A stretch of DNA of 7,418 nucleotides from an uncultured Blautia sp. (GCA_934402155.1 CAKRTP010000089.1:1-7418); one strand, 5' to 3'. Numbered from the stretch's first letter, positions 1 through 5,592 are shown. Notes: generated by a model from the sequence alone, not told the origin. Numbers and translations: made by a program.

Positions 1-20
1 AATAATTAATATAACCTTCA

Positions 21-77
21 GATTACACAGGCAGTAATGTCTGTGTAATCTTTAAAAAGAATATACACACGTGTGTA
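21..77. repeat. 57-bp direct repeat, copy A (upstream of binding-protein gene)
   Basis: Positions 21-77 match 1116-1172 at a constant offset of 1095 bp. The first 47 bases (21-67) are identical, and only bases 68 and 69 differ in the rest. The repeat contains a perfect 10-bp inverted repeat, GATTACACAG at 21-30 against CTGTGTAATC at 41-50, with a 10-nt loop, followed by a CG-centred palindrome at 64-77. Bases 1-20 also align weakly (13 of 20) with 1096-1115, and the TAA at 3-5 aligns with the stop codon at 1098-1100. The upstream gene may therefore end at position 5, and the duplication may reach beyond the window. It is probably a duplicated cis-regulatory element. Confidence 0.9.
64..77. 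promoter_or_regulatory. Perfect 14-bp palindrome, candidate LacI-family operator
   Basis: TACACACGTGTGTA at 64-77 is a perfect palindrome with a central CG step, the usual form of LacI-family operators. It lies 3 bp before the Shine-Dalgarno sequence of the binding-protein gene, where a bound repressor would block transcription or early elongation. A diverged version, TACATTCGTGTGTA, sits at 1159-1172 in the other repeat copy. The nearest LacI-family gene starts at 1210, so autoregulation plus control of the transport gene is the simple model. I find no convincing -35/-10 pair around it, so its position relative to the transcript start is unknown. Confidence 0.5.
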
Positions 78-92
78 CACAGGGAGGAAGAA

Positions 93-1100
93 ATGAAAAA
101 CACATGGAAAAAATTAGCGGCAATGGCAGTGACCGCATCTATGGTAATCTGTGGCGGAGCAATGAGTGTAAGTGCAGCAGCAGAAAAAACACCGGAAAAA
201 GTAACGGTAAATGTAGCTTATATGCCGGATTATTCAAGCTTGAATGGTCTGATCTCAGCAGTTGAACTGGGTTACTTTGAAGATGAAAATATTGATGTAG
301 AACTTACAGAATTTGCAGATGGCCCTACTGTTATTCAGGCTATGGAGTCCGGCTCTATTGATATTGGCTATATCGGACAGGGCGCTCATAAACTCTGCAT
401 CAATGGCAGAGCAGATATCTTTGCACTTGCACACGTATCCAACAGTGATGGTGTGATCGGAAGCAAAGAAAAAGGAACAGATACGATTGAAGGCCTGAAA
501 GGTAAAAAAATTGCATATTCTTCAGGAACATCCAGTGAAGATATCCTGAAAAAGACCCTTGCCAAGGGTGGTATGACAATGGATGATATTACGGCTATTG
601 ATATGGATGCAACCAATATTGTAACAGCAATGATTTCAGGAAGTGTTGATGCCTGTGCAACATGGGTACCAAACTCTTTGAAGGTTCTTCAGGAAGTGGA
701 TGATGCTATACAGCTGACAGACAACAAAACATTCAGTGCAGATACAGTATCTCTTGACAGCTGGATCGTAATGAAAAAATATTCAGAAGAAAATCGAGAC
801 CTGCTTGTAAGATTTGCAAGAGCTCTTTACAAGGGATTTGACTATCGTGCAGATCACAGTCATGACGATGAAGTCTGCGGATGGATCGCAGATAAGATCA
901 AACTTGACAAACAGACTCTTCTTGAACAGGTAAACGTAGCTGACTGGACAACAAGTGACTTTATAAGAAATCATCTGGATGAAGTCAAAGGATATTATGA
1001 ACTGCAGCAGAAATCTTTCATTGAAAGCGGTGACTGTGAAGAGACTCCGGTTGAGGATTATGTTCTTCTTGATGTAATGAAAGAAGCCTGCGCTGAATAA
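93..1100 (+). CDS. ABC transporter substrate-binding protein, NMT1/SsuA/TauA-like
   Basis: This is a secreted solute receptor that would deliver ligand to an ABC importer at the outer face of the membrane. Of its 335 residues, 1-28 form a signal peptide: Lys-rich start, hydrophobic core, and a V-S-A cleavage motif at 26-28 before Ala29. The mature part has the type-2 periplasmic fold signature of the NMT1/SsuA group: an opening strand near residue 40, a GLISAVELGYFEDENIDVEL-type segment near 52-71, and a GP-x-VIQAMESGSIDIGYIG-type segment near 76-95. Family members bind sulfonates, taurine, nitrate, thiamine precursors and other small ligands, and the sequence does not settle which. Cys20 is not in a normal lipobox (residue 19 is Ile, not Gly or Ala), so membrane anchoring is unclear. 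The start is fixed by AGGGAGG at 81-87, 5 nt upstream. No permease or ATPase gene is in view. Confidence 0.85.
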   Translation: MKNTWKKLAAMAVTASMVICGGAMSVSAAAEKTPEKVTVNVAYMPDYSSLNGLISAVELGYFEDENIDVELTEFADGPTVIQAMESGSIDIGYIGQGAHKLCINGRADIFALAHVSNSDGVIGSKEKGTDTIEGLKGKKIAYSSGTSSEDILKKTLAKGGMTMDDITAIDMDATNIVTAMISGSVDACATWVPNSLKVLQEVDDAIQLTDNKTFSADTVSLDSWIVMKKYSEENRDLLVRFARALYKGFDYRADHSHDDEVCGWIADKIKLDKQTLLEQVNVADWTTSDFIRNHLDEVKGYYELQQKSFIESGDCEETPVEDYVLLDVMKEACAE

Positions 1101-1115
1101 CTAATATGGCTGTTT

Positions 1116-1172
1116 GATTACACAGGCAGTAATGTCTGTGTAATCTTTAAAAAGAATATACATTCGTGTGTA
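1116..1172. repeat. 57-bp direct repeat, copy B (upstream of LacI regulator gene)
   Basis: This is the second copy of the element at 21-77. It begins 16 bp after the binding-protein stop codon. The 10-bp inverted repeat (1116-1125 with 1136-1145) is fully conserved, as is the A+T-rich tail. Only the left arm of the following palindrome has changed, giving TACATTCGTGTGTA at 1159-1172. The stem is followed by only three T residues, so it is a poor intrinsic terminator for the upstream gene, and an operator or RNA-structure role is more likely. Both copies precede a gene start, which fits shared regulation. Confidence 0.9.
1159..1172. promoter_or_regulatory. Degenerate CG-centred operator-like site
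   Basis: TACATTCGTGTGTA keeps the outer TACA/TGTA arms and central CG of the perfect palindrome at 64-77 but has two changed bases in the left arm. It lies 20 bp before the Shine-Dalgarno sequence of the LacI-family gene. A weaker autoregulatory site beside a stronger target site is a common arrangement in this family. That interpretation is inferred. Confidence 0.4.
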
Positions 1173-1192
1173 TGATAAAAAAGGAAAGTACC

Positions 1193-1200
1193 GGGAAAGG
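1193..1200 (+). promoter_or_regulatory. Shine-Dalgarno that sets the regulator start at GTG 1210
   Basis: GGGAAAGG at 1193-1200 lies 9 nt before an in-frame GTG at 1210. The longer reading frame from GTG 1168 has no Shine-Dalgarno sequence, and its start codon falls inside the palindrome at 1159-1172, so 1210 is preferred. Confidence 0.65.
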
Positions 1201-1209
1201 AACAAAACA

Positions 1210-2217
1210 GTGTATAACGGACGACAGAAAGTAACGAGAAAAGATGTGGCGAGGGAAGCCGGAGTATCAGAAACGATCGTTTCCTATGTACTTAACAAAA
1301 ACCGTTATGTAAAAGAAGAGAAAAGACAGCGTGTCCTTGAGGCTGTGGAAAAACTTCAGTATCAGCCTAATAATATAGCAAGGGCACTTCATGGAAAAGG
1401 CAGCCGGCAGATTCTTTTTATAGCAGAAGAACTGAGCAGTGGTTATTTTCCTGAACTGGTAAGCCAGATGAGCCGCGACGTTTACAAGCAGGGATATATG
1501 ATCTCTCTTTGCGAAAGCAGAGGGGAGGAAGAATTTGTAAGTCAGATATTAAGCAGACAGTTCGATGGTTTATTTGTCAGTGCATCGGGGGTGACGGACA
1601 GGGAACTGAAGCTTCTGGTAAAGTCGGGGGTTCCGATGGTGGTGTTTTTGAACCGGGAAATAGAATGTGACCTTCAGAATACTGTTTTGTTGGACACAGG
1701 ACTTTATGAAGGGAGCAGGGAGTGCGTAAAACATCTTGTAAAAAACGGATGCAGGAATCTGGTTTATCTGGATAAAACCGGAAGACCCTGTGACAGGGAT
1801 ATTCATCTGAAGGGATTTCTGGATCAGATAAAAGAATCCGGTCTTGTCTTTGAACCAGAGCAAAAAATTTCCGGATGCGAGGATACGGAAGAACTGAAAG
1901 AGAGACTGCAGTCAGTTCTGGAAAAAAATCCTTCTGTTGATGCAATAGTAGCGAGATATGATGATCTGGCTGCGGTGGCACTCTCTGTGGCACGGAAAAT
2001 GGGAAGAAATGTTCCGAAGGATCTGGTGGTGACAGGGTTTGATAATGATTTTATAAGTAATTATGTAAGTCCGGCTCTTACTACAGTGGAGATTCGGAAA
2101 GAAGAAGTGGCAAAATCTGCAATGGAAGCACTTCTTGCGCTGATCCGAAATGAAAAAACGGATAAAAACATAAATATTACAGCCAGACTGATCATTCGGG
2201 AAAGTACCCAAAAATAA
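1210..2217 (+). CDS. LacI/GalR-family transcriptional regulator
   Basis: This is a DNA-binding repressor or activator with a sugar-type effector domain, 335 residues from the chosen GTG start. Residues 8-29 form the LacI helix-turn-helix (VTRKDVAREAGVS, then recognition helix ETIVSYVLN). The hinge near residues 59-64 (NNIARAL) carries the conserved Leu that inserts into the minor groove. The rest is the periplasmic-binding-protein-like effector domain, including the FDGLFVSASG and VVTGFDND segments and the SPALTTVEI segment near the C terminus that are typical of the family. Extension to GTG 1168 would add 14 residues and put the start inside an operator-like palindrome with no Shine-Dalgarno sequence. 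It lies between the binding-protein gene and the aldolase/SIS pair and probably controls them. The effector is not deducible from sequence alone. Confidence 0.9.
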   Translation: MYNGRQKVTRKDVAREAGVSETIVSYVLNKNRYVKEEKRQRVLEAVEKLQYQPNNIARALHGKGSRQILFIAEELSSGYFPELVSQMSRDVYKQGYMISLCESRGEEEFVSQILSRQFDGLFVSASGVTDRELKLLVKSGVPMVVFLNREIECDLQNTVLLDTGLYEGSRECVKHLVKNGCRNLVYLDKTGRPCDRDIHLKGFLDQIKESGLVFEPEQKISGCEDTEELKERLQSVLEKNPSVDAIVARYDDLAAVALSVARKMGRNVPKDLVVTGFDNDFISNYVSPALTTVEIRKEEVAKSAMEALLALIRNEKTDKNINITARLIIRESTQK

Positions 2218-2246
2218 TGTGACTGTTCAGTAGCCTCACAGTTACA
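2218..2246 (+). other. Hairpin after the regulator gene, no T-tract
   Basis: TGTGACTGT at 2218-2226 pairs with ACAGTTACA at 2238-2246: nine pairs including one G-U, with an 11-nt loop. It begins directly after the regulator stop codon. It is followed by AGACAACAAATAG and not by a T-run, so it is not a standard intrinsic terminator. It may stabilise or process the mRNA between the regulator and the aldolase gene, or it may be a DNA dyad. Confidence 0.45.
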
Positions 2247-2261
2247 AGACAACAAATAGAA

Positions 2262-2275
2262 CCTGCACAAGCAGG
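2262..2275 (+). promoter_or_regulatory. Hairpin overlapping the aldolase Shine-Dalgarno
   Basis: CCTGC at 2262-2266 pairs perfectly with GCAGG at 2271-2275 around an ACAA tetraloop. The Shine-Dalgarno AGGAG occupies 2273-2277, so three of its five bases are in the stem. That Shine-Dalgarno sequence is 14 nt from the aldolase ATG at 2292, longer than usual. The small stem could limit ribosome access or, by compacting the leader, present the site. A regulatory role is inference. Confidence 0.4.
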
Positions 2276-2291
2276 AGAAAGAAGTGAAAAT

Positions 2292-3143
2292 ATGTTAGTT
2301 ACAAGTAAAGAAATGCTGGAAAAAGCACGCAGAGAACATTATGCAGTACCGGCAATGAATACACAGGGCGGAAACTATGATATTATCTGGGCAATCTGCA
2401 GAGCGGCAGAAGAAATGCATTCTCCTGCAATTCTGGCTCATTATGTAGCCACCGGAGCCTATTCAGGGGATGACTGGTTTGTGGAAGTGTGCAAATGGTG
2501 TGCTAATAAAGTAAGTGTGCCGATCGCAATCCATCTGGATCATGGTGACAGCTTTGATATCTGCATGAAATCATTAAAGAACGGATTTACCTCTCTGATG
2601 ATCGACGGTTCCACAAAACCGATCGAAGAAAATGCCAGACTTACAAATGAAGTGATCAAAGTGGCAAAATGCTTTGATGTTCCGGTGGAAGCAGAGATTG
2701 GAGAGCTTTTAAGATTAGATGAAGCCGGTGCTCAGATGGAGAACAAAAATGTGGCAAATCCGGAACAGGTTCGTCAGTTCCTGGATCTGTGCCAGCCGGA
2801 TTCCCTGGCTATCGGAATTGGAAATGCTCATGGATATTATAAAGGTGAGCCGGATATCAAGCTGGAAGTGCTGGAAGAGGTAAGGAAATTTACAGATATT
2901 CCATTTGTTCTTCATGGATGTACAGGTATGAGAGAAGATATCATCAAAGAAGCTATTAAACTTGGCGTTGCGAAGATTAACTTTGGTACAGAGATCCGTT
3001 ATAAATATGTAGAACATTATGAAGAAGCATTGAAGACAAACCATCAGGGACATTCATGGAAACTTTCACAGATGGCAAATGATGCTCTGACAGAAGATAT
3101 CAAAAAGATCATCCGTCTTGCAGGCTCAGAAGGAAAAGCCTGA
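2292..3143 (+). CDS. Class II ketose-bisphosphate aldolase (KbaY/GatY type)
   Basis: This is a cytoplasmic zinc-dependent aldolase that would cleave a ketose 1,6-bisphosphate (tagatose- or fructose-type) into dihydroxyacetone phosphate and an aldehyde. At 283 residues it matches the roughly 284-residue KbaY/GatY subfamily. Visible active-site features are HLDHG at 81-85 (catalytic Asp83, zinc ligand His84), VEAEIGEL at 132-139, GNAHGYY at 177-183 (zinc ligand His180), LHGCTG at 207-212 (zinc ligand His208) and INFGTE at 229-234 with Asn230. The spacing of these residues matches the family closely. The HG-A-S-G loop is HG-C-T-G here, a modest change. The N terminus (MLVTSKEMLEKA) aligns with family starts, so ATG 2292 is right despite a distant Shine-Dalgarno sequence. 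It is followed after 34 nt by the SIS-domain gene, probably in one operon. Exact sugar stereochemistry cannot be read from the sequence. Confidence 0.88.
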   Translation: MLVTSKEMLEKARREHYAVPAMNTQGGNYDIIWAICRAAEEMHSPAILAHYVATGAYSGDDWFVEVCKWCANKVSVPIAIHLDHGDSFDICMKSLKNGFTSLMIDGSTKPIEENARLTNEVIKVAKCFDVPVEAEIGELLRLDEAGAQMENKNVANPEQVRQFLDLCQPDSLAIGIGNAHGYYKGEPDIKLEVLEEVRKFTDIPFVLHGCTGMREDIIKEAIKLGVAKINFGTEIRYKYVEHYEEALKTNHQGHSWKLSQMANDALTEDIKKIIRLAGSEGKA

Positions 3144-3161
3144 GACTAATAAAATAAATTC

Positions 3162-3167
3162 AGGAGG
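3162..3167 (+). promoter_or_regulatory. Shine-Dalgarno that sets the SIS gene start at ATG 3178
   Basis: AGGAGG at 3162-3167 lies 10 nt before ATG 3178. The open frame extends upstream to 3118 inside the aldolase gene, but that part has no Shine-Dalgarno sequence and no family similarity. Confidence 0.85.
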
Positions 3168-3177
3168 ATATATAAAA

Positions 3178-4239
3178 ATGAAAAAAAACAGTGAACTGAC
3201 TTATAAAGAAATGTACCAGCAGCCAGCTTCTTTTCAGGCTGTAAATGATACTCTGGAGGATATTTTTAAAACGCTGGACAAGGTATTTTTTGGTGAAAAA
3301 AAATATGATGAACTGATCTTCACAGGATGTGGAACATCTCTTTACCTGGCACAGGCTTCGGCAGCAGCATTTTCTACATATACAGGAATTCCGTCCAAAG
3401 GTGTTCCATGCTCAGAACTGTATTATTTCCCGGAAACCTATGTAAAGGAAGGCAGAAACGTACTGATTCTTCCGATCACCAGAAAAAGCTATACCACAGA
3501 AGTAAGAATGGCTATTGATAAAGTCCGTACCTATCCTCAGGTTACTACTTTGGCTATCACCTGCGACAAAGACAGTGAAAAATATAATGATTATTACATT
3601 CTTTCACCAGATACAGCGGAAGACAGCGTTATTATGACACGTTCTTTCACAAGCATGTTATATATGGCTGTTATCATGGCTATGTATGTAGGTGGAAAGA
3701 AAGATGAGATTGCTGCAATGAAAGATTATGCTCTATATTCTGAGAAAGTCCTGAAAGAAATGGATGAACTGTCTGCAAAAATTATGAATGAGCATAAAAA
3801 TCTGAATCTCTATATTATTCTTGGACAGGGCATTTACTATGGTGTTGCCAACGAATGCATGAATAAGATGAAAGAAATGGGACTCAGCAATTCTGAGGGA
3901 TATTATGATCTGGAATACCGTCATGGACCAATGAGTCTTGTGGATGAAAATACGCTGATCGTATGCCTGAGCAACAAAGCCTGCAGAGATGGTGACAAGG
4001 CACTTATGGAACAGATGAAGAGCTATGGTGCGACAGTTGCAGTCCTTGGAGGAGAACTGGGTGATACTTTTGATCAGATTGCTGATTATGTATACTCTAT
4101 GGACAAAGGCTGGAATGATATGCAGTACAGTGCGATCATCGGATTTATCGGACAGCTGCTGGGATATTATATTGCAGAGAGCAAAAATCTGGACGCAGAT
4201 TCCCCGAGACATCTGACTCAGGCCATTGTATTAAAATAA
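3178..4239 (+). CDS. Two-SIS-domain sugar-phosphate isomerase/deaminase, GlmS-C/AgaS-like
   Basis: This is a cytoplasmic enzyme that probably isomerises or deaminates an amino- or keto-sugar phosphate, 353 residues. It has two SIS domains without the glutaminase domain of GlmS. The first (about 25-170) opens with FTGCGTSLYLAQ at 48-59. The second (about 200-330) carries DLEYRHGPMSLVD at 244-256, where Glu246 matches the GlmS catalytic glutamate. The C terminus ADSPRHLTQAIVLK follows the GlmS D-x-PRNL tail. The N-terminal YKEMYQQP motif and the MTRSFTSM segment resemble AgaS. The sugar-phosphate loop, normally S-(Q/R)-S-G-x-T, is T101-R102-K103-S104-Y105-T106, so Ser-to-Lys and Gly-to-Ser changes sit in the phosphate site. 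Pairing with a KbaY-like aldolase recalls the aga (galactosamine) pathway, where AgaS precedes tagatose-bisphosphate cleavage. The substrate here may differ. Transcription ends at the adjacent bidirectional terminator. Confidence 0.83.
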   Translation: MKKNSELTYKEMYQQPASFQAVNDTLEDIFKTLDKVFFGEKKYDELIFTGCGTSLYLAQASAAAFSTYTGIPSKGVPCSELYYFPETYVKEGRNVLILPITRKSYTTEVRMAIDKVRTYPQVTTLAITCDKDSEKYNDYYILSPDTAEDSVIMTRSFTSMLYMAVIMAMYVGGKKDEIAAMKDYALYSEKVLKEMDELSAKIMNEHKNLNLYIILGQGIYYGVANECMNKMKEMGLSNSEGYYDLEYRHGPMSLVDENTLIVCLSNKACRDGDKALMEQMKSYGATVAVLGGELGDTFDQIADYVYSMDKGWNDMQYSAIIGFIGQLLGYYIAESKNLDADSPRHLTQAIVLK

Positions 4240-4245
4240 ATTACA

Positions 4246-4288
4246 AAAAGGATCCCCTGTCAGGAATTTCCTGACAGGGGATCCTTTT
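4246..4288. terminator. Bidirectional intrinsic terminator between convergent genes
   Basis: A perfect 20-bp inverted repeat spans 4246-4265 and 4269-4288 with a 3-nt ATT loop. The stem is G+C-rich in the middle (GGATCCCCTGTCAGG) and flanked by AAAA on the left and TTTT on the right, so each strand gives a hairpin ending in a U-run. It starts 6 bp after the SIS stop codon and ends 3 bp before the stop codon of the minus-strand regulator, so it can serve both convergent genes. Confidence 0.95.
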
Positions 4289-4291
4289 GCC

Positions 4292-5350
4292 TTATTGCGG
4301 AATCAGATCAGCGAAAGTTTTTCGTTTCCGGCTGAGTTTTCCACAGCTGTCTCTCTTGGCAATATAGAATGGAAGTGTGATACGCATAGGAAGACGATGG
4401 CCGCCATTAATACGGTCGATAAGGGTTCTGGCTGTCATTCGTCCAAGTTCTTCCAGCGGAATGTGGATCGTGGTCAACATAGGAGAAAGATACTGAGCGG
4501 TCTCAATATCATCTACACTGATAACAGAAATATCTTCAGGTATTCTGAGATTCTGCTCTTTTAATGCGTGGATGACACCGATTGCAGTGGTATCATTTGC
4601 ACAGAAAATTGCGGAAATATCAGCTTTATTGTGCATCAGAATATTGGCACCCTTATAGCCGCCGTCGGCAGAAAGATGGACGTTTGCAGTATTTTTCTGC
4701 AAAAACGAAAGTCCAAGCTTGGCCAATGCTTCCTTGTAGCCGCTGAAACGTACTTCGTTATTCTGCTCACCTATGTACCCAATCTTTGTGTGTCCAAGCT
4801 CTACGAGATAGGAAAGGGCATTATAGGAAATATCACTTCCATCGCATACCACCTGGTCATATTGATCTCCTATCGGGTTCAGACCGGTATAGATCACATT
4901 TTTGTAATTCTGAGTAAAAAAGCGCAGAAGCTGCTTCTCATATCGTCCGAGGATCACAATCCCGTCCACCGGAAACTGAGAGAGCTGTCTGGCTATATCT
5001 GGATTGGCAATGTCCATGGCTGTGAATGAGTGACGGATAAAATAGTTACTCTTGAAAGCTTCCTGTTCGATCGCTTTCGCAATCTGGGAGAAGAATGGAT
5101 CAGAAACAGCTGAATTGCTTCTTGCATAAATGCAGGCAATGGATTTGGGTGTTATGTTCTGGATCTGAGCTTTCTGTCCCAATTTCAGGCTTCGGGCTGT
5201 AGCGTTGGGGGTATAACCGCTTTTGCGCACAATTTCCCAGATGCGTTCCTGAACTTCAGGACTTGCCGCTTTTGTGTTTTTCTGGTTTATTACTCTGGAA
5301 ACCGTAGAAACAGAGACGTTTGCCTGTCTGGCAATTTCTTTTAATGTCAT
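4292..5350 (-). CDS. LacI/GalR-family transcriptional regulator (minus strand)
   Basis: This is a sugar-responsive DNA-binding regulator of 352 residues. The helix-turn-helix is at the N terminus: MTLKEIARQANVS followed by recognition helix VSTVSRVIN at about 14-22. The hinge NATARSLKLG near 49-58 contains the conserved Leu. The effector domain follows (SDPFFSQIAKAIEQEA, FPVDGIVILGR, GHTKIGYIGE, AIFCANDTTAIGV, ISVDDIETAQYLSPMLTTI), all standard landmarks. The recognition helix is nearly that of GalR (VSVATVSRVIN), whose operators share an AAACG core. Sites with AAACGTTTG occur at 5552-5560 and 6608-6616. The start is fixed by GGAGG (5360-5356) 5 nt before the ATG. It diverges from the LarC gene and converges on the SIS gene across the terminator. 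It probably regulates the right-hand block. The effector is unknown. Confidence 0.92.
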   Translation of the reverse strand: MTLKEIARQANVSVSTVSRVINQKNTKAASPEVQERIWEIVRKSGYTPNATARSLKLGQKAQIQNITPKSIACIYARSNSAVSDPFFSQIAKAIEQEAFKSNYFIRHSFTAMDIANPDIARQLSQFPVDGIVILGRYEKQLLRFFTQNYKNVIYTGLNPIGDQYDQVVCDGSDISYNALSYLVELGHTKIGYIGEQNNEVRFSGYKEALAKLGLSFLQKNTANVHLSADGGYKGANILMHNKADISAIFCANDTTAIGVIHALKEQNLRIPEDISVISVDDIETAQYLSPMLTTIHIPLEELGRMTARTLIDRINGGHRLPMRITLPFYIAKRDSCGKLSRKRKTFADLIPQ

Positions 5351-5355
5351 AATGA

Positions 5356-5360
5356 CCTCC
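5356..5360 (-). promoter_or_regulatory. Shine-Dalgarno of the minus-strand LacI regulator
   Basis: On the minus strand GGAGG (5360-5356) is followed by TCATT and then the ATG at 5350. The 5-nt spacing is good and supports this start. Confidence 0.85.
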
Positions 5361-5371
5361 GCGTTTTTAAT

Positions 5372-5388
5372 CTCTGATAAGATTAGAG
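5372..5388 (-). other. Short hairpin in the regulator 5' leader
   Basis: CTCTGAT at 5372-5378 and ATTAGAG at 5382-5388 are complementary in six of seven positions around AAG. The element lies 11 bp upstream of the Shine-Dalgarno sequence of the minus-strand regulator and inside its predicted leader RNA. It is a weak structure and a function is not shown. Confidence 0.3.
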
Positions 5389-5399
5389 CACTGGTAACT

Positions 5400-5435
5400 A
5401 TTCAGGAATTTACAGGTCCGCGAAAATTTCTGAAT
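5400..5435 (-). other. Imperfect 12-bp inverted repeat in the regulator leader
   Basis: ATTCAGGAATTT at 5400-5411 and AAATTTCTGAAT at 5424-5435 are inverted repeats with one mismatch and a 12-nt loop. With the predicted transcript start near 5462 the element lies in the untranslated leader of the minus-strand regulator. It could act as an RNA stem-loop or as a DNA dyad bound by a regulator downstream of the start. No T-tract follows on either strand, so it is not a terminator. Confidence 0.5.
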
Positions 5436-5456
5436 GGCTGTCAGCATTTATTTATG

Positions 5457-5478
5457 ATTGTATAGATAATTATACAAT
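5457..5478. promoter_or_regulatory. Perfect 8-bp dyad over the regulator -10 region
   Basis: ATTGTATA at 5457-5464 and TATACAAT at 5471-5478 form a perfect inverted repeat with a 6-bp spacer. The dyad covers the proposed minus-strand -10 hexamer (5474-5469), so a bound protein would block the regulator promoter. It lacks the central CG of LacI-type operators, so another regulator family may bind it, or it may be A+T-rich promoter sequence that is symmetric by chance. Confidence 0.45.
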
Positions 5479-5496
5479 AAGTCGGGAAAAAAACAA
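5469..5496 (-). promoter_or_regulatory. Candidate promoter of the minus-strand LacI regulator
   Basis: On the minus strand a perfect TATAAT (5474-5469) is preceded by TTGTTT (5496-5491) with a 16-bp spacer. The -35 match is weak (three of six), so the call rests mainly on the -10. Transcription would start near 5462 and give a leader of about 110 nt with two possible hairpins. Confidence 0.5.
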
Positions 5497-5548
5497 TAAT
5501 AGTAAGCTGAAAAAACAGCAAAAGTACGTTAAAAATCAATAAAAATAA

Positions 5549-5568
5549 GGAAAACGTTTGCGCGTTTT
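5549..5568. promoter_or_regulatory. LacI-family operator upstream of the LarC promoter
   Basis: The core AAACGTTTG (5552-5560) lies within GGAAAACGTTTGCGCG. It resembles GalR- and PurR-type operators (AAACG core) and matches the cre consensus TGWAANCGNTNWCA in 11 of 14 positions. Its CG centre (5555.5) lies 37.5 bp before the first base of the -35 hexamer, about 72 bp before the predicted transcript start. That is upstream of the polymerase footprint and fits activation better than simple blockage. The same core sits at the same distance from the next promoter (6608-6616). The likely binder is the divergent LacI-family protein, with CcpA as the alternative. Confidence 0.6.
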
Positions 5569-5592
5569 TTCAGAGAAGTTGCCTGTAAATTA

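Noticed and set aside
71..265. 64-codon open frame overlapping the binding-protein start
   Set aside because: It lies in another frame of a clear secreted protein and shows no family features or own Shine-Dalgarno sequence.
1116..1148. Inverted repeat after the binding-protein gene as an intrinsic terminator
   Set aside because: The stem is A+T-rich at its base and followed by only three T residues then an A-run. The same element also precedes the binding-protein gene, which fits a regulatory element better.
1168..1209. N-terminal extension of the LacI-family regulator from GTG 1168
   Set aside because: No Shine-Dalgarno sequence precedes it, the start lies inside the operator-like palindrome, and the added residues have no family counterpart. 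GTG 1210 has GGGAAAGG 9 nt upstream.
3118..3177. Extension of the SIS protein upstream into the aldolase gene
   Set aside because: It overlaps the aldolase coding end in another frame with no ribosome site, whereas ATG 3178 has AGGAGG at 10 nt spacing.
4246..4288. Long perfect palindrome as an attachment site or insertion-sequence end
   Set aside because: Its position between two convergent stop codons with A- and T-runs on the flanks is fully explained as a bidirectional terminator. No transposase or target duplication is seen.
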